From an uncultured Opitutales bacterium (GTDB lineage: Bacteria > Verrucomicrobiota > Verrucomicrobiia > Opitutales > Intestinicryptomonadaceae), in assembly GCA_900545705.1 (NCBI GenBank), contig URAK01000019.1:1-29977 (forward strand): a DNA stretch of 29,977 bases, given 5' to 3'. The notes beneath the pieces were generated by a model. The model was not told the DNA's origin and searched no databases. It saw only the letters and a list, made by a program, of their open reading frames with translations. Position numbers and translations under genes: made by a program. Position 1 is the stretch's first letter. Each line of letters opens with the position of its first letter. Positions 22,900 to 29,977 of this stretch are shown here, piece after piece.

Positions 22900-24330
22900 C
22901 TAGCCTTCCGATGTGTCCCAGCCGAAGAAAGAATACATTAGAACCATGAAAGACGCCACAACAGCAACATTCTCAAAGGGATTTCTAACGCAGCCGAGGA
23001 ATAACATAATCGCAATGGTCGCGCCGAGAACGAACGACGGCAAACTAAGTTTCAGCCTGAACAACCAACCCAATAGGAAAAGAACTGGCGCTATCATCAT
23101 AATTGCAAGCCCTGCATAGCCGTTTTCAGCAAGGCATCTTTGGAGATCGGATTTTGGGGAATCCCAAGAGTACGCCCCCAAGTCGTCGCCTTGAAAGAAG
23201 GAAAATACGGTAGTGAAAGACGACTCTCCCCAGCCGAATATCGGGCGATTTGCGGTCATTTCCTTAAAATCCTCATCGTAGGCTTTTATTTGGCGGGCAG
23301 TCAGCGGGGACTCCGCGGCAGGATCGAAAGACAGCGATTCTGCACTCTCGCATACACAATATTGTTTCCATGACAGAAACAATAAAGACGCAAGCGCAAC
23401 TATATACACAATAAACGGAATCTTTCCCCTCAATTTCATCGAGAATCCCCCTCGAATCCTCCCTATCTTGTATTTTTTGAGGTTTGACTTTGACGGGAAA
23501 ACATCGAGAGCAAGCGCCAAGAATCCCGCTGCAAGAATAATCGTAGCCAAGAATCTTTCCACCGGAGCGCCGCAGATTTGCACGCTTCCCCACAATATCA
23601 TAGAAAATACTATTGCCCAAAAACGCAGCGAGAACATGACATGCACGACAGCGAAACGCTGGGCGGAATATACAGCCGCCGCCAATGCCGCCCCCTGCCA
23701 GATAAGTGCGAATCCGCACCACGAAGCAGAATCTGGGAAGAGAGAAAACCCTGCAGCCCCGAAACCAACGCCGCTATTATGGGCAAAAGCGGCAACCGCG
23801 CGTATAGCGAAGCCTATAAGAGCTAAAATTCCTGCGAACAAAGAACAATACAGAAAAATTCTCCTAAATACAAATTTCGAAGTGACTACAAAGTATATGG
23901 ACATTCCGCAAGCTGCCGCAGACAATGTTGCCAATACGGACGTAATCGGATAAACAGGGCTCAAAGTGCCGGATACGATTGCCAAATCCGGATTGTCTGA
24001 CAACCTCACCCATTCTTTCCCCGAAACATACACCGACTCGACCACGGGATTTAAAACCGCAATAACCGTAATGATAAACATCGCAATATACGGCAACAAC
24101 AATAACGGGAATTTCCACGAGGCGCCAGACCTTACAGTGCGCCAATTAGAAACGCTCTGGTAGAGGTTTATAGGGGCAAGTATGCCGAGCGCAATTAGCG
24201 TCCCGACCCCCCAAGAGGAGTCGCCACCCAACATAAACGCGGGGACGCATACTGCGGCAACCGCGTAGAATACGGACATCGTCTCGCCCGCATTCCTATT
24301 TGTCTTTAAAAGCACTTCCTCGTCTAACAT
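22900..24330 (-). CDS. O-antigen-ligase/polymerase-like membrane protein
   Basis: The 476-residue protein has about ten to twelve membrane helices. A large extracytoplasmic loop precedes RPIFGWGESSFTTVF (from residue 362) and then DLQRCLAENGYAGL. These two elements match the Wzy/WaaL O-antigen ligase family pattern (RPxxGxGxGxF ... LxxLAExGxxG). Such proteins polymerise or ligate undecaprenyl-linked glycans to lipid A core at the periplasmic face. The His usually seen before the second motif is not evident. The start codon overlaps the DJ-1 stop codon (TAATG), so it is coupled to that gene. It is last in the rsmA operon and ends with TAG at 22900. Assignment between ligase and polymerase is not possible from sequence alone. 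Confidence 0.75.
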   Translation of the reverse strand: MLDEEVLLKTNRNAGETMSVFYAVAAVCVPAFMLGGDSSWGVGTLIALGILAPINLYQSVSNWRTVRSGASWKFPLLLLPYIAMFIITVIAVLNPVVESVYVSGKEWVRLSDNPDLAIVSGTLSPVYPITSVLATLSAAACGMSIYFVVTSKFVFRRIFLYCSLFAGILALIGFAIRAVAAFAHNSGVGFGAAGFSLFPDSASWCGFALIWQGAALAAAVYSAQRFAVVHVMFSLRFWAIVFSMILWGSVQICGAPVERFLATIILAAGFLALALDVFPSKSNLKKYKIGRIRGGFSMKLRGKIPFIVYIVALASLLFLSWKQYCVCESAESLSFDPAAESPLTARQIKAYDEDFKEMTANRPIFGWGESSFTTVFSFFQGDDLGAYSWDSPKSDLQRCLAENGYAGLAIMMIAPVLFLLGWLFRLKLSLPSFVLGATIAIMLFLGCVRNPFENVAVVASFMVLMYSFFGWDTSEG

Positions 24331-24884
24331 TATCCGCGCCCGTTCCTATAACAAATTGATTTTGACACCCCCGCCGCCTTTGATGCCCCAAAAAGCTCCG
24401 CAACAATTTCAAGGGCAAATTCTACCGCCGTACCAGCCCCTTGCGAAGTTATGAGGCTGCCGTCGCGCAATGTCGAAGAATCTGTGCGCGCCGCGCCGAG
24501 AACATCTGCCACCGATGGGTGCGACGCGCATTTGCGGCTGCCTATAATCCCCGCGCGCATAAAGACCGAGGGCGCGGCGCATATCGCGCACATTAGCGAT
24601 CCCTTACCGCTTTGAATTGAGAGAAAGTCGGCTATTTCTTGGTTGGATATTATTTCCGAAGTGCCGGGACCGCCTGGCAAAACCACTGCGTCGTAATCGC
24701 ATTTGGCCGCGTCGGAGAAAAGCGAGTCCGCCTTTGCTAAAATACCGCTTCTGCCGCATACCTCAAGCTTGCCGCCTACAGCCGCCGTCATCACATCTGC
24801 GCCGGCGCGCCGCAAAATATCGACAGGCGCAAATGCCTCCACCTCCTCAACCTTGTCAAACAGTATCACGAGAACTTTTTTCAT
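24330..24884 (-). CDS. DJ-1/PfpI family protein (YajL-like)
   Basis: The 184-residue cytoplasmic protein has the DJ-1/YajL fold. The nucleophilic-elbow cysteine is Cys102 in MCAICAAPSVF, and Glu16 in VEEVEAFAPVDILRRAG corresponds to DJ-1 Glu18. The end SQGAGTAVEFALEIVAELFG is typical of the YajL/ThiJ branch. Members protect against oxidative or carbonyl stress. The reported glyoxalase and deglycase activities are debated. It starts one base after the alpha/beta-hydrolase stop and overlaps the next start (TAATG), so the three genes form a tight unit. A second Cys (Cys99) near the active site is a variation. Confidence 0.9.
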   Translation of the reverse strand: MKKVLVILFDKVEEVEAFAPVDILRRAGADVMTAAVGGKLEVCGRSGILAKADSLFSDAAKCDYDAVVLPGGPGTSEIISNQEIADFLSIQSGKGSLMCAICAAPSVFMRAGIIGSRKCASHPSVADVLGAARTDSSTLRDGSLITSQGAGTAVEFALEIVAELFGASKAAGVSKSICYRNGRG

Positions 24885-24885
24885 T

Positions 24886-25680
24886 TTAACACCGTTTAGA
24901 ATGTCCGCCCGACTTTATAAATTCCACAATTTCGCGCCAATACTCTTGGTTTTCCGAAAGGCCGTAGTGTCCGCATTCGGGAAATTCAACGAGTTTTCCA
25001 AGTCCGTCGGGCGCGGACCTGAGGTTTTCGCGCGCATTTCTGAACGGCACGATCATGTCGCGTCGGCCGTGCAGAAAAAGTACAGGGATTTTAAATTGCG
25101 ATATTTTCGACGAATTGTCGAGCATTTCCCACGGAATTATATCTACCGGCAAAACCGCCTTAACTGCTTTCGAAAAACCTCCGACTATGACTGCGCACCT
25201 TAGGTCAGGGTGGCGGGAAACTATTTCGCATGCGGCGGCAGACCCGAGGGAATACCCGATTACGGCTATATCCGAGTCAGCAAATCCGAGCTTTTGGGAC
25301 ACATAGCAGTACGCCGCCTCCGCCGCCTCTTTTAGGCCTTCGATGGAGGGCTTGCCGGTGCTAAGCCCATATCCCGGATAGTCATATGCGAATACGGATA
25401 TTCCTCGCCGGACGTATTCCGAGAGAATCGGGCGGATTTCTCCGATGTCTTCGCCGTTGCCGTGGCTGTATATCGCGCACACGTCAGAGCCTTTTGACGG
25501 AATCCATATAGCCGCAATTTCCCCGCCTCCCGGAAGGGGTATGCGCAAAATATCATTGCCGCCTGAATAAGATGGGGAAGGCGCCGGGAATATTATCTTT
25601 TCAGCAAACAACCGCGCAAATACAAGAAGCGAGGCATACGCAAGCGCTATGGATAATAAGATTATAAAAAACACTTTCAT
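24886..25680 (-). CDS. Membrane-anchored alpha/beta hydrolase (Bem46/ABHD17-like)
   Basis: The 264-residue protein has an N-terminal hydrophobic anchor (MKVFFIILLSIALAYASLLV). It then has a complete alpha/beta hydrolase: the oxyanion HG motif at 73-74 (SHGNGED), nucleophile Ser144 in GYSLGSAAA, Asp208 in HGRRDMIVP and His238 in CGHYG. The FPAP motif after the anchor (31-34) is characteristic of Bem46-like proteins. The ATG at 25680 is chosen because it begins the anchor. The open frame extends 56 codons further upstream into rsmA as implausible Arg-rich sequence. No ribosome binding site is evident. It lies 71 bases after rsmA with no terminator between them and one base before the DJ-1 gene. 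The substrate is unknown. Confidence 0.85.
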   Translation of the reverse strand: MKVFFIILLSIALAYASLLVFARLFAEKIIFPAPSPSYSGGNDILRIPLPGGGEIAAIWIPSKGSDVCAIYSHGNGEDIGEIRPILSEYVRRGISVFAYDYPGYGLSTGKPSIEGLKEAAEAAYCYVSQKLGFADSDIAVIGYSLGSAAACEIVSRHPDLRCAVIVGGFSKAVKAVLPVDIIPWEMLDNSSKISQFKIPVLFLHGRRDMIVPFRNARENLRSAPDGLGKLVEFPECGHYGLSENQEYWREIVEFIKSGGHSKRC

Positions 25681-25751
25681 TTTAGCAAAATATTTTGAGT
25701 GGCAACGGCGCCGCCGGCTGAAATGGGAAAACCAAAGCAGGCAAAAAGCGC

Positions 25752-26585
25752 CTATCTTTGGGACAAAATTTTGTCGAGAAGCCTCCATTGGGGCACGGCG
25801 ACGGCTTCCGGGCGCAAGCGCGAATCTATGCCGGCAGCGTCTATCCACTCGGATATGTCGCCTGAGCCTTCACTCTTTGCAATGCTCCCCAACTGCTTGC
25901 GCCTAAAAGAAAAAATCTTTCTTATAAGCGACTTCGCCGCCGGGCAGTATACATGCGGCTCTTCTTTTATTGAAAGCGGCAACAGCATTGAATCCACCCC
26001 CGGCCTCGGGAAGAAGCACGCCGCAGATACCTTGTGTGGCTGCCCAACATCGTAGGCTTCAGACAAAAATATTGAAATCGGTGAATACTCGCCCGAGGAG
26101 TTTTTCGCTGAAAATCTCAATGCGGCCTCCTTCTGCAGCATCAAAGACATTTTTGACGGCAATTTTCCGGAAAGTACGGCATCTAGCCACGGGGTGCTTA
26201 TCGCGTACGGGAGATTTGCTACAATTTTAAAATTGCGCACTTCAGCAGGGAGCGCCGCGAGCGGAAAATCGACAGCATCGGCATTTACCAGGTTTAGATT
26301 GGCATTTCCCGCAAAATACGAGCGCAAATGGGCGAAGAGTTTTTTGTCGAGCTCAACGGCAAATACTTTTGCGCCGCGCTCCAAAAGCGCGCCTGTGAGC
26401 GTCCCAAGCCCGGGGCCAACTTCCACGACATAGTCGCCCTCCGACACTTCCGCCAATTCGAGAGATTTCCGGACAATGTTTGAGTCCACAAGAAAATTCT
26501 GGCCGAGCTTTTTCGAGGGATTATGCCCAAGCTCCCTTAAAATCTCGCATGTCCGGGTGGGCGTAAACTGTCCGTTATTTTCCAT
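25752..26585 (-). CDS. rsmA: 16S rRNA dimethyladenosine transferase (RsmA/KsgA)
   Basis: RsmA dimethylates A1518 and A1519 in 16S rRNA late in 30S assembly, using S-adenosylmethionine. The 277 residues carry the family signatures: KKLGQNFLVD (25-34), the SAM-binding VEVGPGLGTLTGALLERG (53-70), a D-A-V-D pocket at about 106-109 and the catalytic NLPYAIST (about 124-131, family NLPYNIST). FFPRPGVDS is the conserved late motif, with FPxPxVxS as the common form. It is the first gene of a minus-strand group leading to the O-antigen-ligase-like gene. No Shine-Dalgarno sequence precedes the ATG. The MazG fusion gene is divergent. Confidence 0.96.
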   Translation of the reverse strand: MENNGQFTPTRTCEILRELGHNPSKKLGQNFLVDSNIVRKSLELAEVSEGDYVVEVGPGLGTLTGALLERGAKVFAVELDKKLFAHLRSYFAGNANLNLVNADAVDFPLAALPAEVRNFKIVANLPYAISTPWLDAVLSGKLPSKMSLMLQKEAALRFSAKNSSGEYSPISIFLSEAYDVGQPHKVSAACFFPRPGVDSMLLPLSIKEEPHVYCPAAKSLIRKIFSFRRKQLGSIAKSEGSGDISEWIDAAGIDSRLRPEAVAVPQWRLLDKILSQR

Positions 26586-26894
26586 AGCGCAAATTTATTT
26601 TAAAGGCGCACATTTAGGCAACATTATTTGCTTTCAAAAGAATATTTCCGCCTTCAAAACGCTGTAATCCAACTTGGGCGCACAGCAAATTTTTTTGCGC
26701 CGCATGCGGCGTTCTCCACCCTTTCACCCAGTTTTTTAAGGAAGGATAGAATAAAAAATTAAAAATTTTCTAAACAAAAAAATTGCCGCGGCAAACTCCA
26801 AAGACAAAACAAATTCCGGCGAAAATATTAAGAGAAAAAATGGGAAATCTCATAAAGCTTGATATTGTAAATGCCGAATTTTATATCAAAGGCA
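26586..26894. promoter_or_regulatory. Divergent rsmA/mazG intergenic region with two perfect palindromes
   Basis: The 309-base divergent region contains CGCCGCATGCGGCG (26698-26711), a perfect 14-base palindrome, and TTGCCGCGGCAA (26783-26794), a perfect 12-base palindrome. They are embedded in AT-rich DNA with runs of A and T (26749-26782). Their position between two start codons suits operators or structured leader elements. I cannot identify a regulator, and no strong promoter pair is obvious. No convincing gene lies here. Confidence 0.4.
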
Positions 26895-28271
26895 ATGAAG
26901 GAAAATTCGACAAAAACCCTAATCGAAATAATAAAGCGCCTGCGCGCCCCAGACGGGTGCCCGTGGGACAGAAAACAAACGCATAAATCCGTGCGCGGAC
27001 ATCTCGTCGAGGAATGCGCCGAACTATTGGAGGCAATAGACAACGACGACGACAACGGCATGCGCGAAGAGCTAGGCGACGTGCTTATGCATATCCTGCT
27101 CCACTGCGAAATAGCCTCCGAGCAGGGGAAGTTCGATTTTGACGACGTCGCGCAAGAACTCGCCGAAAAGCTTGTGCGCCGCCACCCGCATGTTTTTGGC
27201 GGCCAAAGCGCAAAAGACGCCGATGAAGTTTTAGGCATATGGCAGAAAGTAAAAGAGCTCGAACATAAAAAGCGCGCCGTAGGCGGGCTTTTCGACGGCA
27301 TACCTCCGCAGCTCTCCGCCCTGCGCTACGCCCTCGACATCGCAAAAAAGGCGGATTCCGAAACTCTCGCCGAAGCCCGCAAACGGGTATCCGAAAAAAA
27401 TTCCCCCAACCTTGAATTGGGCCAAAAAATATTCGACTGCGTAAAAGAGGCGGCGGACAAGAAAATCGAGCCTGAAGGCGCCCTGCGCGACTACATTGCG
27501 GAAATAAAAAAAGCTTACGAACAATCCCCCAAAAAGAAGTGCCTTATGGCGCAACCCAAAGCCACAATTTTCGATATCGAATGCCCGCGCCTTGGAACCG
27601 TGCGCGTGGCTGTGAGAAATTCCGCAAGATCGAGAAATTTCAGGCTTTGGGCAGATTCTCCAAATTCCGCCGTGCTCTCAAAGCCGTATTACGCTTCCGT
27701 CAATGATGCCTTGGAATTCGCGCGCGCCAACGCGGAATGGCTCTCAAAAGCTTTAGAAAAATTTTCGCCCGCCATTGCGCTGTGCGAATATTTAGTAAAT
27801 AATCCGCGCATTTTCGGCGAAGAAGGCGAAATTAAAGTATGGCTGAAGCCCTCCGAATTAAACGAATTCTTCGTGCAGACAAAGGGAGAGTTGGCAATAG
27901 TCTATGAGGCGTGCGACAAAGCGGAATCTGTTGAAAGGGTGTTCAAAGATTTTGCGCGGGGGCTCGTGGAGCGGGAATGCGCAAGAATCTCGGCTGAGAC
28001 GGGCCTTGGGTATTCAAGAATTTCGCTCAGGAACCAGAATAGCTGTTGGGGTTCGCGCTCGGCGACGGGGACGATGTCCTTTAACTGGCGGGTTGCGCTG
28101 CTGCCATACAATCTAAGACAATACGTATTCCTGCACGAATTTGCCCATGTAAAATTCATGGACCACTCCACAGCCTTCTGGATATTCTTAAACCGCCTGA
28201 TTCCGGGCGCCAAAAGGCTCGACTCGCAGCTGTCGAAAATCGGCGGGGAAATTTTCCGCGTCGGAAGGTGA
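26895..28271 (+). CDS. mazG: MazG pyrophosphohydrolase fused to YgjP-type (DUF45) domain
   Basis: This 458-residue protein joins two families. Residues about 1-210 are MazG, which hydrolyses nucleoside triphosphates to monophosphate and pyrophosphate. LRAPDGCPWDRKQTHKS is followed by metal-binding Glu39, Glu40, Glu43, Glu59 and Asp62 (EExxE...ExxD). The second MazG half (about 135-210) is shortened and lacks a second EExxE site. Residues about 225-455 are a YgjP/DUF45 domain: QNSCWGSRSATGTMSFNWR (from 382), zinc motif HEFAH (414-418) and His424 in DHSTAFW. YgjP-like proteins are classed as M48-related metallopeptidases. I recall E. coli YgjP being described as a UTP pyrophosphatase, which would make this a double NTP-cleaving enzyme. 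An internal ATG at the junction (27546) could mark the original second gene. The start at 26895 is chosen by homology. 26871 is an alternative. Confidence 0.88.
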   Translation: MKENSTKTLIEIIKRLRAPDGCPWDRKQTHKSVRGHLVEECAELLEAIDNDDDNGMREELGDVLMHILLHCEIASEQGKFDFDDVAQELAEKLVRRHPHVFGGQSAKDADEVLGIWQKVKELEHKKRAVGGLFDGIPPQLSALRYALDIAKKADSETLAEARKRVSEKNSPNLELGQKIFDCVKEAADKKIEPEGALRDYIAEIKKAYEQSPKKKCLMAQPKATIFDIECPRLGTVRVAVRNSARSRNFRLWADSPNSAVLSKPYYASVNDALEFARANAEWLSKALEKFSPAIALCEYLVNNPRIFGEEGEIKVWLKPSELNEFFVQTKGELAIVYEACDKAESVERVFKDFARGLVERECARISAETGLGYSRISLRNQNSCWGSRSATGTMSFNWRVALLPYNLRQYVFLHEFAHVKFMDHSTAFWIFLNRLIPGAKRLDSQLSKIGGEIFRVGR

Positions 28272-28278
28272 TTTTTGG

Positions 28279-28306
28279 GCCTGCCCCGCGGAGCACAGGC
28301 TTTTTT
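28279..28306 (+). terminator. Probable terminator of the mazG fusion gene
   Basis: GCCTG (28279-28283) pairs with CAGGC (28296-28300) around a 12-base GC-rich loop and is followed by six T residues. It starts seven bases after the stop codon. The stem is short but well placed. Confidence 0.55.
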
Positions 28307-28489
28307 CCCTGCTCGTACAGCCTACACGCCGAAATAAAAGCGCATGCAAAAAATCCCGCAGCCGCGTTTCGTAAAAAACATTTTATGGGAAATGTTTACC
28401 GGATTTAACCCAGAGAAAAATATTATAATACTTTTTCCAATTTTAAAAATTAGCCGTACTTTACCAAGTTCTAAAACATTAAAAAAAAC

Positions 28490-28517
28490 TCGACACTGTA
28501 TAACCCTACATTAAAAT
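28490..28517 (+). promoter_or_regulatory. Candidate promoter of the final gene, nearly leaderless
   Basis: TCGACA (28490-28495), a 16-base spacer and TAAAAT (28512-28517) each match consensus at 5 of 6. The predicted start is near 28524, and the ATG is at 28528. A competing -10, TATAAC (28499-28504), lacks a good -35. No ribosome binding site precedes the gene. Confidence 0.4.
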
Positions 28518-28527
28518 TTTTTTTGAT

Positions 28528-29751
28528 ATGATACGCATAAATTTATTCCGCATTGCCGCCGTATTTCTGCTTTTCGCTCCACTTTTTGCGCACGCCGAAA
28601 AAAAGCCCCCAATGAAGGCTTTCGCCGCGATAACAAGAGCCGGCCCGAATCTCGATTTCATAGCTAAAGTCCCCATGAATACGGTGCTGCTCCCGTCCAC
28701 TGTCGAACTCTATAAGAACGATGCGGCCTACTACCTCGCAAGCGCGGTGGCAGTCGTTGAAAACGACGGCGACGAATTTGAGCTTAAATATAAAATATAC
28801 TCAGGCAAAGTCGGGAAACCTCTGGGAAAAGCCTATGAAGAAACTTTTAAGGGAAAGTTGGAAAACAAACAACTAATCGTCAATTTTCCGACTACTATCA
28901 AATATATGTTTGAAGACTCGGACGAATACGGCGACTACGAATTTCGCCTTGAAGTAGAGAATCTGAAAACGGGTGAACGCGCCGAGGCAAAAACCCCGAT
29001 AAAGCTCGTGAAATGGAAAAGGCCAGAGCCCATTAAAGACGAAAAAGAATTAAGCAAGGCAATGGCGCAGTACAATTTGTCCTTCGACCCCAAAATAGCC
29101 TATGCAATTTTTACGAGTCCGCACATGACATATTCGGACGACAAAGGGAATTTTGCCTACGCCGTATATGGATTCACAAAAACCGCATTCACGCGAAATA
29201 AATTTTTGCTTACAGAGCTTGAAAAAGAATTCCCGACAGCCGACAAGACACAGCGAAGAAATACCATACAGCTTTTTGAAATGCTTGGAGAAGGATATAG
29301 GCTGAAAGGCCTCGACAAATCTGAGCAAGGCCTGCGGGACTCCATGTGGGACGTAGTCACCTCAATTCCCAAGACCGACTCCATTCCCGATTCCGGCGCG
29401 GCTCTCGATATTCTTTGGGGCGAATTCTTCGGAAGCGGCGAATACTCCCCCATAGAAAAAATAATATTATGCGCCATAAATAATTCAGCCAACTGCGTAA
29501 AATTTTCGGAACTGATATGCGCCGGGAAAAATGTTAAGGACGAAATGAGCGATATTGAATCATTCATGGGTGCCACCGCAATATCCGCATGCTGGAGCCT
29601 CCTCTCTAATTACAATACGAATTCTCTTGCAAAAAAATATATAAGCTGGTCGCTCAGCAATATGCCCAAAGAACATATGGACGCTTTTAACTCCGCATTA
29701 AATGCAACAACGAAATACCTGTCGCACATGAGGCAAGACGATAAAGAGTAG
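28528..29751 (+). CDS. Exported protein of unknown family
   Basis: I do not recognise this 407-residue protein. It has a clear signal peptide (residues 1-23, ending AHA|E) and no other membrane helix, so it is probably periplasmic or secreted. Residues about 40-160 look beta-rich and Ig-like, ending in a strand rich in Glu and Lys (EFRLEVENLKTGERAEAKTP). From about 170 it is helical, with repeated helix pairs such as TQRRNTIQLFEMLGEGYRL and AYAIFTSPHMTYSDDKGNF. Two cysteines near the middle of the helical part (ILCAINNSANC) could form a disulfide. It is preceded by a candidate promoter and a terminator, so it is probably monocistronic. No catalytic motif is evident. Confidence 0.8.
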   Translation: MIRINLFRIAAVFLLFAPLFAHAEKKPPMKAFAAITRAGPNLDFIAKVPMNTVLLPSTVELYKNDAAYYLASAVAVVENDGDEFELKYKIYSGKVGKPLGKAYEETFKGKLENKQLIVNFPTTIKYMFEDSDEYGDYEFRLEVENLKTGERAEAKTPIKLVKWKRPEPIKDEKELSKAMAQYNLSFDPKIAYAIFTSPHMTYSDDKGNFAYAVYGFTKTAFTRNKFLLTELEKEFPTADKTQRRNTIQLFEMLGEGYRLKGLDKSEQGLRDSMWDVVTSIPKTDSIPDSGAALDILWGEFFGSGEYSPIEKIILCAINNSANCVKFSELICAGKNVKDEMSDIESFMGATAISACWSLLSNYNTNSLAKKYISWSLSNMPKEHMDAFNSALNATTKYLSHMRQDDKE

Positions 29752-29977
29752 TTAGCAAAAAATTCGTCTTTTTTAGTCTCTGCGAAATCCAAATTTTCGT
29801 TCCGCGCAATGACAGCAATCGTTACCGTCCATTGTATTTATGCCTGTCGTTTGCGCCGCGCGGCCGCCTTACACCATTCCTCCGCGAGACAAACATCTCA
29901 AGGGTAAAATCACAAAAAAAAAGGGGTCAACACCAAAGGTTGTGGAATAGGTTGATTTTTTAGATTTGTCTTTCATA

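Overview
The window looks like a chromosomal segment from a Gram-negative member of the Verrucomicrobiota, probably an Opitutae-like and possibly gut-associated lineage. The lineage call is inference. It rests on a secreted protein with a C-terminal PEP-CTERM sorting signal (109-1560), lipid A and outer-membrane genes (LpxB, an OmpP1/FadL porin, a large AsmA-like protein, an O-antigen-ligase-like protein), a GldA/F/G plus DUF4340 ABC cluster, a lone HPr, and many secreted hydrolase-like proteins. Start regions are often poor in Shine-Dalgarno sequences. I see no tRNA, rRNA, CRISPR array, transposase, integrase or phage gene.

Layout. 1-2057: PEP-CTERM surface protein, a strong terminator, then two tandem copies of a palindromic intergenic repeat that runs into the fabF stop codon. 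2056-3847 (minus): fabF and acpP of fatty acid synthesis. 4193-6085 (plus): FadL-type porin and HPr, each with a clear terminator. 6286-16675 (minus): eight tightly packed, mostly overlapping genes, in transcription order ABC ATPase, ABC permease, GldG-like protein, DUF4340 protein, AsmA-like protein, an undescribed 65-aa ORF, Gfo/Idh/MocA oxidoreductase, lpxB. A long-form acyl carrier protein lies just upstream (16825-17184). 17286-22411 (plus): rsmE followed by four exported proteins (six-hairpin-glycosidase-like, nucleoside-hydrolase-like, alpha/beta hydrolase, tandem ABM-domain protein), with a degenerate repeat field at 19207-19493. 22900-26585 (minus): rsmA, alpha/beta hydrolase, DJ-1/PfpI protein, O-antigen-ligase-like protein, closely packed. 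26895-29751 (plus): a MazG-YgjP fusion and an exported protein of unknown family. The last 226 bases (29752-29977) hold nothing I can support.

How the genes work together. Three blocks concern the envelope: acyl chain supply (fabF, acpP, second ACP), lipid A and sugar-nucleotide chemistry with putative lipid transport (ABC/DUF4340/AsmA/LpxB block), and glycan polymerisation or ligation (O-antigen-ligase-like). The ABC-to-LpxB operon is the best candidate for an undescribed system: a putative glycolipid export or bridge machine co-translated with a lipid A synthesis enzyme. Other notable items are the single-ORF MazG-YgjP fusion, the palindromic repeats, and two good promoters whose predicted transcription start falls at or within a few bases of the start codon, suggesting leaderless mRNAs.
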